A stretch of DNA of 64,000 bases, taken from the NCBI RefSeq assembly GCF_041358175.1, contig NZ_JBGKBE010000003.1, positions 186,001-250,000 of the forward strand. The letters are read 5' to 3'. The position numbers were made by a program, and so were the translations under genes. Under the pieces are notes generated by a model, which saw only the letters and a list, made by a program, of their open reading frames with translations, was not told the origin of the DNA and ran no database searches. Position 1 is the first letter of the stretch, and the number at the start of each line of letters is the position of its first letter. Positions 16,828 to 25,567 of the stretch are shown one piece after another. The stretch is from Muriicola sp041358175. Its GTDB lineage: Bacteria > Bacteroidota > Bacteroidia > Flavobacteriales > Flavobacteriaceae.

Positions 16828-18225
16828 TTAGTTTCCTGTGTTTGGTATCATCACCTGGTTGAGGACATGGATTACGCCATTGCCTGCTTGTACATCTACA
16901 GCTACGATTCCAATTCCTGTAGTTCCTGAACCATCTGTTACATCGGCTATATTGTCTCCAGTACCGGGGAGGTTGATAGTAATCATATCGCCTTCCAGAG
17001 TAGCTGGCATAATTCCGTCAGTGAGATCCTCCGACCTTACATTGGCTCCACCTATAACATGGTGCAATAAAACCTGGGTCAATACTGATTCTTCAGGGAT
17101 CTCGGCCAGGGCATCAAAAGCAGCGTTAGTTGGAGCAAATACGGTGAAGTCCGGGTCGATTCCATCTCCGTTGCCACCTGCTGTCCTGGATAGGATTCCG
17201 GCAAAATCTGTGGCCGGAGTCAATTCAGTCAGGGCACTCACCAGAGTAGAGAAATTAGGATCTGCTACTGCAAATGTCACTACTGTAGGCACATCGATTA
17301 CAGCATCTACTGCGTGGATCACTCCATTGGTAGCTACAATATCAGCAATTGCAACATTGCTAACGCCATTCAAGGTAACTCCACTATCTGTATTGATATA
17401 AAGACTCAGGTTATCTTCGTCAGTATTCACTCCGGCTGTAGAAACGTAGGAGTTGCTCAATCCGCTTGAAAAGGCTGCAGTTCCAACTATCACATGGTTG
17501 GAAAGGATATTTGCCAGTTCATTTCCATTTGGGTTTTCAAATGAAGCAAATGCATCATTTACAGGTGCAAATACCGTAAAATCAGTAGTATCATCAGATA
17601 ATAAATCAGTGAAGGTAGTATTTCCACCATCTGTCAAGGCACCTACCAATTCAGTAAGGCCGGCGTTCGCTACGGCGTGGTCAACTATATTAGGCAGCCC
17701 AATTACTGCATCTACAATATGTACAACTCCGTTTTCAGCTTCTACATCAGGAGTAACTACATCAGAAATTCCGTTGATCGTTACGCTATTGGAGGTATCA
17801 ATGTATAAACTAAGGTTCGCTCCTCCTGGTCCGGCTGTGGAAAGAGAAGAAACATAGCTCGTGGTTAGATTTGAAGATAAAAATTCTCCTTCAACAACGT
17901 GGTTGAGTAGAACCTGGGTCAGTACATCTACTGGTACATCTTCTAAGGTAGCGAAGTTGTTGTCCTGAAGGAAAGTTTCAAATGCGGCATTGGTTGGGGC
18001 AAAAACGGTGAAAGGGCCATCGGCCTGAAGAGCAGTCACCAATTCAGCTCTCTGAAGGGCAGCGACCAGATTGCTAAGGTCATCTGTAGCTATGGCAAGA
18101 TCTACAATGTCGGGATCCGAAGTAACGATAATCGGGTTGTCACCATCGTCATCTGAACAGGAAGCCATAAAGACTACTGCCATGATTAATAAGCATGTTT
18201 TGATAAGTTTTGAAGTTGTTTTCAT
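16828..18225 (-). CDS. Lipoprotein with three fasciclin (FAS1) domains
   Basis: 465 residues from the ATG at 18225, which gives a clean lipoprotein signal (MKTTSKLIKTCLLIMAVVFMASC). An upstream in-frame ATG at 18276 would bury the signal. Three FAS1 domains follow, each with the F-T-V-F-A-P-x-N-x-A-F motif, an H-V-I/V-x-G motif and a closing N-G-V-I/V-H-x-V/L-x-x-V strand, at about 22-160, 161-295 and 296-462. FAS1 domains mediate adhesion to surfaces or matrix. The Asp run after the lipobox Cys is typical of surface-exported lipoproteins in Bacteroidota. Confidence 0.92.
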   Translation of the reverse strand: MKTTSKLIKTCLLIMAVVFMASCSDDDGDNPIIVTSDPDIVDLAIATDDLSNLVAALQRAELVTALQADGPFTVFAPTNAAFETFLQDNNFATLEDVPVDVLTQVLLNHVVEGEFLSSNLTTSYVSSLSTAGPGGANLSLYIDTSNSVTINGISDVVTPDVEAENGVVHIVDAVIGLPNIVDHAVANAGLTELVGALTDGGNTTFTDLLSDDTTDFTVFAPVNDAFASFENPNGNELANILSNHVIVGTAAFSSGLSNSYVSTAGVNTDEDNLSLYINTDSGVTLNGVSNVAIADIVATNGVIHAVDAVIDVPTVVTFAVADPNFSTLVSALTELTPATDFAGILSRTAGGNGDGIDPDFTVFAPTNAAFDALAEIPEESVLTQVLLHHVIGGANVRSEDLTDGIMPATLEGDMITINLPGTGDNIADVTDGSGTTGIGIVAVDVQAGNGVIHVLNQVMIPNTGN

Positions 18226-18536
18226 TGCTGTATTTTTTAGTATCTGTTTAACGAAAATACTATAAAAAATAAACAAAAAAAGTCAATTATTAAATCTTTA
18301 ACAGATCAAATTGCTCAACTAATCGAACAAATACCCGAAAAATATTAAGAAAACTTCATATTTATAGTCGTTATGGAATATGCCAATGTTTTCATTTAAC
18401 TTACATTGTTTAATATATATTAATAAACATTTAACAATACATTTCATAATCTTTCAAAAATATACGGGGTGTTTCGCTTTTAAGAAAGGAAGATCAAATA
18501 CAATATTTCGTATTTTTGCAGCGCGAAAAAAGGATT
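18226..18536. other. AT-rich intergenic region between the fasciclin gene and mnmA
   Basis: About 311 bases with no credible ORF or RNA gene. It holds the divergent control regions; the only clear element is the mnmA promoter box at 18511-18518. The rest is AT-rich with many short A and T runs. Confidence 0.6.
18511..18518 (+). promoter_or_regulatory. mnmA promoter -7 box
   Basis: TATTTTTG, an exact TAnnTTTG match, ends 18 bases before the ATG at 18537 and so predicts a leader of roughly 12 bases. It supports the 18537 start over the in-frame one at 18516. Confidence 0.55.
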
Positions 18537-19727
18537 ATGCAAAAAGTAGTTGTCGGACTTTCGGGAGGAGTTGATAGTAGTGTAGCTGCCTATCTGTTAA
18601 AACAACAGGGATACGAGGTTATTGGTCTTTTTATGAAGAACTGGCACGATGATTCTGTAACTATTTCCGAAGAATGCCCCTGGCTTGAAGACAGTAATGA
18701 TGCCCTCATCGTAGCTGAAAAATTGGGGATACCCTTTCAGACGGTCGACCTGAGCGTACAGTATAAAGAAAGGATTGTCGACTATATGTTCAGAGAATAC
18801 GAGATGGGAAGAACACCAAATCCGGATGTACTCTGTAACAGGGAGATCAAGTTCGATGTGTTTATGAAAATCGCCCTGGACCTGGGAGCCGATTTTGTTG
18901 CTACAGGCCATTATTGCAGAAAGGGAGAAACTAAAGATAGAGATGGAAATCTCCAATATCAGCTTCTAGCCGGTATAGACCCTAACAAAGACCAGTCGTA
19001 TTTTTTATGCCAGCTATCTCAGCAGCAGTTGGCCAAAACCTTGTTCCCGGTAGGAGAACTCACAAAACCTGAAGTACGCAGAATAGCTGCCGAAAATCAA
19101 TTAATTACGGCAGAAAAGAAGGATTCTCAGGGACTTTGCTTTATAGGTAAAGTAAGACTACCCGATTTCCTGCAACAGCAACTAAAGCCAAAAAAAGGCG
19201 ATATTGTGGAAGTGCCTGCTGACGCCCAACAGTATCATAATGGTACCCCTAAATTTAATAACAAGACCGAGGAACTCGCCTTTTACTCAGAAAAACCCGA
19301 GTACAATCCAAAGGATGGTAAGGTAGTCGGTACACACCAGGGAGCCCACTTCTTTACAATCGGGCAGCGCAAAGGACTTGATGTTGGGGGAACCAAAGAA
19401 CCCTTATTCGTTATTGATACTGATGTCAATTCTAATGTGATCTACACGGGGCAGGGGAAATCCCATCCCGGACTTTACCGCAGAACCCTCTTTGTTAAAG
19501 GGGATGAGGTACATTGGATAAGGCCCGACCTCGCCTTAAATCCGGACGAAAGTATGAAGGTATTGGCCAGGATCCGGTACAGACAACCCCTGCAGCAAGC
19601 TACCCTCTACCAGGTTGAGCACGGAATATATGTCGACTTCATTGAAAAACAATCAGCGATCACAGAAGGACAGTTCGTGGCCTGGTACATTGGGGATGAA
19701 CTTATAGGATCGGGCGTGATTTCCTGA
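18537..19727 (+). CDS. mnmA: tRNA-specific 2-thiouridylase MnmA
   Basis: 396 residues starting at the ATG just before K-V-V-V-G-L-S-G-G-V-D-S-S. It adds sulfur to U34 of tRNA for Lys, Glu and Gln. Visible features: PP-loop S-G-G-V-D-S-S, the first catalytic cysteine in V-L-C-N-R-E-I-K-F, the second in Q-G-L-C-F-I-G-K-V, G-H-Y-C-R, and the D-Q-S-Y-F-L motif. An insert around residues 220-260 is longer than in E. coli, as is common in Bacteroidota MnmA. Full length, cytoplasmic. Confidence 0.95.
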   Translation: MQKVVVGLSGGVDSSVAAYLLKQQGYEVIGLFMKNWHDDSVTISEECPWLEDSNDALIVAEKLGIPFQTVDLSVQYKERIVDYMFREYEMGRTPNPDVLCNREIKFDVFMKIALDLGADFVATGHYCRKGETKDRDGNLQYQLLAGIDPNKDQSYFLCQLSQQQLAKTLFPVGELTKPEVRRIAAENQLITAEKKDSQGLCFIGKVRLPDFLQQQLKPKKGDIVEVPADAQQYHNGTPKFNNKTEELAFYSEKPEYNPKDGKVVGTHQGAHFFTIGQRKGLDVGGTKEPLFVIDTDVNSNVIYTGQGKSHPGLYRRTLFVKGDEVHWIRPDLALNPDESMKVLARIRYRQPLQQATLYQVEHGIYVDFIEKQSAITEGQFVAWYIGDELIGSGVIS

Positions 19728-19774
19728 TTCCCCGTTGAATTGTCTTATCTTGATTTCCTTAGAAACAAAAAACC

Positions 19775-20716
19775 ATGTCGAATAGAATTATTCAACTCTT
19801 TGGGATACAATACCCCATAATTCAGGCCGGAATGATCTGGGCCAGTGGGTGGAAGCTCGCCTCAGCCGTATCCAACGCCGGTGGTCTCGGATTGATTGGT
19901 GCCGGGAGTATGTACCCAGAAGTACTTCGGGAACACATTCAAAAATGCAAAGAAGCCACTTCCAAACCCTTTGGGGTAAATGTACCTATGTTATATCCGG
20001 ATATAGATAAACTCATGGAGATCATTGTTGAATTGGAGGTGCCTATTGTCTTCACATCTGCAGGTAATCCGGCCACGTGGACATCCTTTCTAAAGGAAAA
20101 AGGGATAACTGTAGTACACGTTGTCAGTAGCGTCAAGTTCGCCCTGAAAGCGCAACAGGCCGGTGTAGATGCTGTAGTTGCTGAGGGATTTGAAGCAGGA
20201 GGACATAACGGCAGGGACGAAACTACTACCCTTACCTTGATCCCGGCGGTGAGAGAACAAATTGAGATTCCCTTAATAGCTGCCGGGGGTATCGCTACCG
20301 GACGTTCTATGCTGGCAGCGATGGTTCTGGGCGCAGAAGGGGTGCAGGTGGGGAGCCGGTTTGTAGCTTCGGATGAAGCTTCATCTCATGTTCGTTTTAA
20401 AGAAAGAGTGGTGGCTGCCAAGGAAGGAGATACCCAGCTTACCTTAAAAGAGCTTGCTCCTGTAAGAATGCTAAAAAATGAATTCTATGAACAGGTACAA
20501 CAAGCCTATCAGCGATGCGCCACTCCGGAAGAGCTTAGAGAATTGCTGGGCAGGGCCAGGGCGAAACGCGGAATGTTCGAGGGTGATTTGAAGGAAGGTG
20601 AACTGGAGATCGGACAGGTTTCCGCCGTTATTCACGATATAAAGCCCGCCGCGCAGATCGTAGAAGATATGATGGAAGAGTATCAACATGCGATAAAACT
20701 CTTAATTCAAAAGTAA
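19775..20716 (+). CDS. Nitronate monooxygenase / FabK-like flavoprotein
   Basis: 313 residues with a TIM-barrel FMN enzyme pattern. The start Q-Y-P-I-I-Q-A-G-M and A-V-S-N-A-G-G-L-G are the shared N-terminal signature, E-G-F-E-A-G-G-H-N-G and I-A-A-G-G-I-A-T-G-R form the phosphate loop, and G-A-E-G-V-Q-V-G-S-R-F follows. The family includes nitronate monooxygenases and enoyl-ACP reductase II (FabK), which are hard to separate by motif. Its last 15 bases overlap, tail to tail, the 3' end of the SCO gene on the other strand. Confidence 0.82.
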   Translation: MSNRIIQLFGIQYPIIQAGMIWASGWKLASAVSNAGGLGLIGAGSMYPEVLREHIQKCKEATSKPFGVNVPMLYPDIDKLMEIIVELEVPIVFTSAGNPATWTSFLKEKGITVVHVVSSVKFALKAQQAGVDAVVAEGFEAGGHNGRDETTTLTLIPAVREQIEIPLIAAGGIATGRSMLAAMVLGAEGVQVGSRFVASDEASSHVRFKERVVAAKEGDTQLTLKELAPVRMLKNEFYEQVQQAYQRCATPEELRELLGRARAKRGMFEGDLKEGELEIGQVSAVIHDIKPAAQIVEDMMEEYQHAIKLLIQK

Positions 20717-21355
20717 GGCAATATCATCGGTCAATCGTATTATTTCCTCTGAACGAGTACCATCATAAATCCCTCTGATTTGTCTTTGTGTATCGACCAG
20801 GATAAAATTAGGAGTATGGATAAAATCCTGCAAACCTCCATCGCCCTCATCAAGGACAGCAAAGTAACTTTTTCGGGCTAGGTCATAAATATGTTGTTTA
20901 TTTCCGGTTGTTATATTCCACTTTGAACTTGAAGCATTATGGATTTTTGCATATCGCTTTAGTACTTCAACACTATCAAAAGTTGGAGTAACTGAAATAG
21001 AAAGTAATTTCACCAAATCATTATCGTAAAAGAGTGTCTGCAACTCTTCCATATTTTTCGTCATTAAGGGGCAAATAGTCGGACAACGGGTAAAAAAGAA
21101 ATCGACCACGTAAATTTTACCGTCATAGTCTGCATGGGTAATGGTATCCGCATTTTGATTTATTAAACGAAAGTCTTTTACATAATATCCTTTTTTTACA
21201 TCCCGATAGTCAAAGTCTACAAGCATAGGATTAAGATCCGCAGGATTGTAGATCCTGGGTTCATTAGTAGTAATTGAACTCCGAAAATAAAGTAGTAATA
21301 TGGCTAACCCCGCTATGCAAATGACAGTAGGGAGGAGAATTTTCTTTGATTTCAT
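20702..21355 (-). CDS. SCO1/SenC-family copper chaperone-like thioredoxin protein
   Basis: 217 residues, anchored by an N-terminal membrane segment (about 8-24). The thioredoxin-like domain carries the C-P-T-I-C motif (F-F-F-T-R-C-P-T-I-C-P-L-M), the metal-binding pair of SCO proteins, and a His near the C-terminus (D-F-I-H-T-P-N-F-I-L-V-D) that completes the copper site. SCO proteins deliver copper to cytochrome oxidase in the periplasm. It lies 9 bases downstream of the TPR gene in the same direction, so the two are likely an operon. Confidence 0.9.
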   Translation of the reverse strand: MKSKKILLPTVICIAGLAILLLYFRSSITTNEPRIYNPADLNPMLVDFDYRDVKKGYYVKDFRLINQNADTITHADYDGKIYVVDFFFTRCPTICPLMTKNMEELQTLFYDNDLVKLLSISVTPTFDSVEVLKRYAKIHNASSSKWNITTGNKQHIYDLARKSYFAVLDEGDGGLQDFIHTPNFILVDTQRQIRGIYDGTRSEEIIRLTDDIALLLN

Positions 21356-21364
21356 AACTCAATG

Positions 21365-23089
21365 TTACAAGACCGAATTACTTATTACGATATCTGCATC
21401 TTTCCATACCATATTAAATTCTTCCTGGACTTGATTGGCTTCCTGCATCTTTCCCTGCCCTTTTAGACTTTTATAAAGCCCCATCAATGACCAACCATTT
21501 TGCCTAAGAACTTCGAGATCTTCCCGGTAAATTTTCTCAGCTTCTTCGTATTCATTGGCTTCAAGCAATATCGCGCCCAGGTTTTGTCTGGTCGGAATAT
21601 GCCATGCGGCAGGTTCTGTATATGTCAGATTGTCTTCTGCTGCCACAGCATTCTTTAAATGGTTTATTGCGGTGGGATAATCCTTTTTCAAGGCGGCCAA
21701 TTCACCGGCAATTACCTCATACGCTATATCAGCGATTGATGCTGAGCTGTTGTGAGCTGTAGCAATAAGGTCCTTAAGGGAATCGTCTTCACCTAATCTC
21801 GAAAGAGCTTCGAGCTCTTCTTCTGCTTCTTTTACATTACCTTTTCTGATAAAAGCTATACCTCTGGCATAATGACGAATTAGGTTTAAATGTTTGATCT
21901 CGGGATTTGGACTTGGAATAGTTAAAATGTCATTCCATTTTCCAAATCTAGTGTATGCCAGATATGGTGTAGCTGCAAAATCCTGAAGAAAGGGCAAGTT
22001 TACTAGCTCGCCTTCAGGTACTTTTTCTGCCGTCTTTTTTGCGGCATCTATGGCAATATCACTAGCACCCAGAAGGCTGGCAGCTGACCACAAAAAATGA
22101 ATGTTATGCGGATAGTAGCCAAGGGGATACATGCCTTGTGAATAGCACTGGGAAATATAATCCTCGTCTGCCAGTATAGCTGCCTGATTTGCAGTAACCG
22201 CGTCTTTATATCTGCCCACTCGTATGTAAATATGCGAAGGCATATGAACAATATGTCCTGCCGCAGGCATAAGAGATCCCAGTTTATCTGCACTTGCAAC
22301 GGCCATGTCCGGGAACGGAAGTTCTACCATATGTATATAGTAGTGATGTGCCCCGGGATGATCAGGATCTTTCTCCATAGCGATCTCCAATGCTGCCTTG
22401 GCTTTGGTAATATTGGGTGAAGGATTGCCATTCTTATCCCAGTAATTCCAGGGAACGGTATTCATAACTGAGGCGGCATATAGAACTTGTACATTGGCAT
22501 CCTCGGGATATTTCTTTACGATTTTTTCCATAGCCTCCATATAGGCTTTATTTAAATCACCAGTGTTTTCAGTTATATCAGTACTGTACCTATGTGTTAG
22601 TGCTTCAATTAATGCTTGTTCCTTTTGGGTCGCCGTCGACATCGCCTTAACGGCTTTTGCCATCGCCTCATTATATTTAATTTTTCGCTCTTCCAAAGGT
22701 TCAGGATCGTTAATATTTGGACCCAAGGCATAGGCCTGGCCCCAATAAGTCATTGGAGATTTTGGATCTAGCCTCGAAGCTTCCATAAATGATCGATGTG
22801 CCTCTGCATGATTAAAAGCATAGGTTAGTCGCAATCCCTGGTTGAAGAATTCCTGTGCTCTGGGATTGGAAGTAGTAATCGGAAAATTGAGCGTACCCAA
22901 ATTTTCAAAAAGTGGAGAAATTTGTTGAGTGGTATCTACATCCTTGAGTAAAAAGTTGGCTACAGTGCACTTAATTGCTCCGTAAGAAGCAAGTTGCGAA
23001 GGATCGTTTTCGGATTCTTTTGGCAATACAAAGTACAGGCATACCAGTATGCCCGCTATCATTGCGGTTAATTTAACTTTAGTGCTCAT
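21365..23089 (-). CDS. Membrane-anchored TPR protein upstream of SCO
   Basis: 574 residues. The N-terminus has one hydrophobic segment (TAMIAGILVCLYFVLP) that acts as anchor or uncleaved signal. The rest is mostly helical repeats: an A-R-E-F-F-N-Q-G-L-R-L-T-Y-A-F-N-H-A-E-A type TPR near residue 83, and a classical TPR pair near the C-terminus (T-R-Q-N-L-G-A-I-L-L-E-A-N-E-Y-E-E-A-E-K). The middle holds H-P-G-A-H-H-Y-Y-I-H and H-M-P-S-H-I-Y motifs, seen in a widespread TPR family often found near copper or redox genes. Probably periplasmic-facing. Role not known; pairing with SCO suggests metal handling. Confidence 0.75.
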   Translation of the reverse strand: MSTKVKLTAMIAGILVCLYFVLPKESENDPSQLASYGAIKCTVANFLLKDVDTTQQISPLFENLGTLNFPITTSNPRAQEFFNQGLRLTYAFNHAEAHRSFMEASRLDPKSPMTYWGQAYALGPNINDPEPLEERKIKYNEAMAKAVKAMSTATQKEQALIEALTHRYSTDITENTGDLNKAYMEAMEKIVKKYPEDANVQVLYAASVMNTVPWNYWDKNGNPSPNITKAKAALEIAMEKDPDHPGAHHYYIHMVELPFPDMAVASADKLGSLMPAAGHIVHMPSHIYIRVGRYKDAVTANQAAILADEDYISQCYSQGMYPLGYYPHNIHFLWSAASLLGASDIAIDAAKKTAEKVPEGELVNLPFLQDFAATPYLAYTRFGKWNDILTIPSPNPEIKHLNLIRHYARGIAFIRKGNVKEAEEELEALSRLGEDDSLKDLIATAHNSSASIADIAYEVIAGELAALKKDYPTAINHLKNAVAAEDNLTYTEPAAWHIPTRQNLGAILLEANEYEEAEKIYREDLEVLRQNGWSLMGLYKSLKGQGKMQEANQVQEEFNMVWKDADIVISNSVL

Positions 23090-23123
23090 AATAATTATTT
23101 TGGTTGGTGGTTTCGGTTCAATG

Positions 23124-23140
23124 CTATATCAATGATATAG
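23124..23140. promoter_or_regulatory. Perfect palindrome upstream of the TPR-SCO operon
   Basis: CTATATCA, A, TGATATAG is a perfect eight-base-arm inverted repeat 35 to 51 bases upstream of the start at 23089. A partial copy (TTATATCA) occurs near 23180. Its size and position fit a repressor operator, but no regulator is known. Confidence 0.4.
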
Positions 23141-23283
23141 AGTCACTTAAGGTACAAAATATTTAGCTTGAAGTAGTGTTATATCAAATAGAATTATTGT
23201 TAATTCCACTTTTTCCTACTGTCTTGCCTAAGTGAATTAAAGAACTTTACTTGAATATAATTGCCAGAGTATGCTAAATCAGT

Positions 23284-25479
23284 TTATTCCGCAAGGCTGA
23301 TCAATTTTTTAAGGTGCGCATCCATAGCCAAAAAAGTTCCCGATAATTTTTCGATTTGCTGCTGTGCTTCCTTCCAATTATTTTGTTCTATGGCCTCGCG
23401 TACCCCGGGCAGCGTCTTAACCCCGTATCCCGTATAAAACCCGGGAGCGTACAATTGATGCCTGAACCAGGGTCGGCGCGGTAAACCTGAACTTTCGGTA
23501 AGTACCTGTTCTGTTTCTTTGAGGGCTTTGTTTAAAGCTTCCTGCTTATTAGCCGGGAGCGACTCCAGTTCAAGACCTTCCAGCTCTTCAATTCGCTGGC
23601 CCAATTGTGCCAGGCTGTTTTGCAAGGGGGAAAAATCGAGATAGGGAACAGCTTCTTTTAGTTCAGGCTTTACAAAGGGTTTGCGCGGATCAGCAGCAAG
23701 TTGATAGGCATTTTGTGCCACCAGTTTGTTATGTTTTTCAACAGCCTTCCTTTTCTTATCTGTCTCATCCATGACTTCCTTGAGGTAACCTTCAACAGTG
23801 GATTGCCATTGTTTGAATTCGAATGGCAAAACGTCTGCGTTCGCTATTCTGAGAACGATTCGTCCGGCGGCATTTGCCAGGGTAACTCCATATGCAAATT
23901 CCGGATCTTTAAAGCGTTTGTAGTGGGGGTAGGTATCATAAATTGTATGATATTCCCCTCCGGCATTTTCCCCTCCGAAACCGATGTTGAGTGAAGCAAT
24001 TCCGGCATGTTGTATAAAAGGGGTGTAATCTGATCCTGATCCCAGGGCACTTAGGGTAAAACTGTTGTCTCCCCCGTTTACCATCTGAGCGGCAACTCGC
24101 CTTTCTTTAATGGAAACTCCCGTTTGAGGGTCTTTAACAGCATCTGCTACCTCTCTCACCATAGACTGTAAGGTATGAGAGCCACCGGCCCTGAAAAAGC
24201 CACGCCCATTACCATCCGTATTGACATAGGCCACCAGCTTTTCCTGTAATTCATCTTCATGATCCTCTACCCATTCTGTTGAGCCTATCAATCCCGGTTC
24301 CTCGGCATCCCAGGCTGCGTACACAATGGTTCGCTTCGGCCTTTTTCCCTGTTTGGCCAATTCCCCGATAACCCGAGCTTCTTCCATAAGGGCGATCATC
24401 CCGCTTACCGGATCATTGGCTCCGTGTACCCACGCATCATGGTGGTTTCCCCTCATTACCCATTGATCGGGATAAGTTCTGCCTTTCAGGGTGGCAATGA
24501 CATTATGTGCCGGAGTAATTTTCCAGTCGAATTCCAATTTGAGATGGACCCTTGCCGGACCCGGACCAATATGGTAGGTAAGCGGAAGGCCTCCCTTCCA
24601 GCTATCCGGCGCAACAGGGCCTCCTAAGGCAGCCAGCAGGGGTTGTGCATCTTCATATGAAATGGGAAGCACAGGAATTTTTGTAATCGTAGGTGCCTTA
24701 TCACGATCGAGTCTTTTTGCATCTTTTGTAGCAGCGTAGCCGGGAGTAAGGACATCGCCGGGGTAGAGGGGCATATCCATTACAGATCCTCTCTGAACCC
24801 CTGTTTTATTCTTAAATGCGCCCACAGGATATACATCTCCTCTGACATAGCCATCATCCTCAGGGTCTGAATAAATAATACATCCTATAGCACCCTTTTC
24901 TGCGGCAAGTTTGGGCTTGATACCCCTCCAGGAGCCGTAGTATTTTGCAATTACAATTTTCCCCTTTACATCGATTCCCAGTTTTTCCAGTTCTTCATAA
25001 TCACTGGGGATTCCGTAGTTCACAAAAACTAGTTCGGCCTCAACATCTCCGTCTGTGGAAAAAGCATTATAACTGGGTAACAAGGCATCGCCCTGAGCAG
25101 TATAGGGATCACCTTCTACCGGAACGGCCTTTAGTGTAGCCTGGTAAGGCTCAGGCCCCAGGAGTTTTAATTCACGTATTTTGGGATAGGGAAAAAGGAT
25201 GTGGTAGGTTTCTATTTTTGTGTCGTAGCCCCAGGATTTAAATTGTTCCATCATCCACTCGGCATTTTCTTTTCCGTATTCAGTTCCTACCCAGTGGGGT
25301 TCCGCAGCAAGGCGCTGCATCCAGGAATCCAGGTTATCTGCAGATAACCGGGCCTCAAATTGGGCTTCCAGATCCAGTTGATCTGCTACGTTTTCCGTTC
25401 TGAATCCATTGATATTTTGAGCAAGTACGGTTCCGAAAGCAAGGGTAAAAAAACTGAGAAATACAATTCGTTTTAACAT
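23284..25479 (-). CDS. Exported M28 metallopeptidase, glutamate carboxypeptidase II (PSMA)-like
   Basis: 731 residues. A signal peptide ends near F-G-T-V-L-A-Q. The protein has the three-part layout of PSMA-type peptidases: protease domain with an inserted protease-associated domain (about 120-320), and a C-terminal dimerisation domain (about 590-731). Zinc ligands are visible as H-H-D-A-W-V-H-G-A-N-D-P, the catalytic Glu in D-A-E-E-P-G-L-I-G-S, Asp in N-T-D-G-N-G and His in E-Y-H-T-I-Y-D. It likely cleaves acidic dipeptides outside the cytoplasm. It is alone in its transcription unit, with gaps of 194 and 88 bases. Confidence 0.92.
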   Translation of the reverse strand: MLKRIVFLSFFTLAFGTVLAQNINGFRTENVADQLDLEAQFEARLSADNLDSWMQRLAAEPHWVGTEYGKENAEWMMEQFKSWGYDTKIETYHILFPYPKIRELKLLGPEPYQATLKAVPVEGDPYTAQGDALLPSYNAFSTDGDVEAELVFVNYGIPSDYEELEKLGIDVKGKIVIAKYYGSWRGIKPKLAAEKGAIGCIIYSDPEDDGYVRGDVYPVGAFKNKTGVQRGSVMDMPLYPGDVLTPGYAATKDAKRLDRDKAPTITKIPVLPISYEDAQPLLAALGGPVAPDSWKGGLPLTYHIGPGPARVHLKLEFDWKITPAHNVIATLKGRTYPDQWVMRGNHHDAWVHGANDPVSGMIALMEEARVIGELAKQGKRPKRTIVYAAWDAEEPGLIGSTEWVEDHEDELQEKLVAYVNTDGNGRGFFRAGGSHTLQSMVREVADAVKDPQTGVSIKERRVAAQMVNGGDNSFTLSALGSGSDYTPFIQHAGIASLNIGFGGENAGGEYHTIYDTYPHYKRFKDPEFAYGVTLANAAGRIVLRIANADVLPFEFKQWQSTVEGYLKEVMDETDKKRKAVEKHNKLVAQNAYQLAADPRKPFVKPELKEAVPYLDFSPLQNSLAQLGQRIEELEGLELESLPANKQEALNKALKETEQVLTESSGLPRRPWFRHQLYAPGFYTGYGVKTLPGVREAIEQNNWKEAQQQIEKLSGTFLAMDAHLKKLISLAE

Positions 25480-25567
25480 CAGGAAAATTTTTAATGAAGA
25501 TAAATATTAATATTATTCAAGCATACTGTTGCAGTATGACTATCCGTAATTTTTTTCTATTAAATCC

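Noticed and set aside
23090..23283. Small RNA or short gene in the gap before the TPR operon
   Set aside because: No ORF with a plausible start and no stable structure other than the short palindrome.
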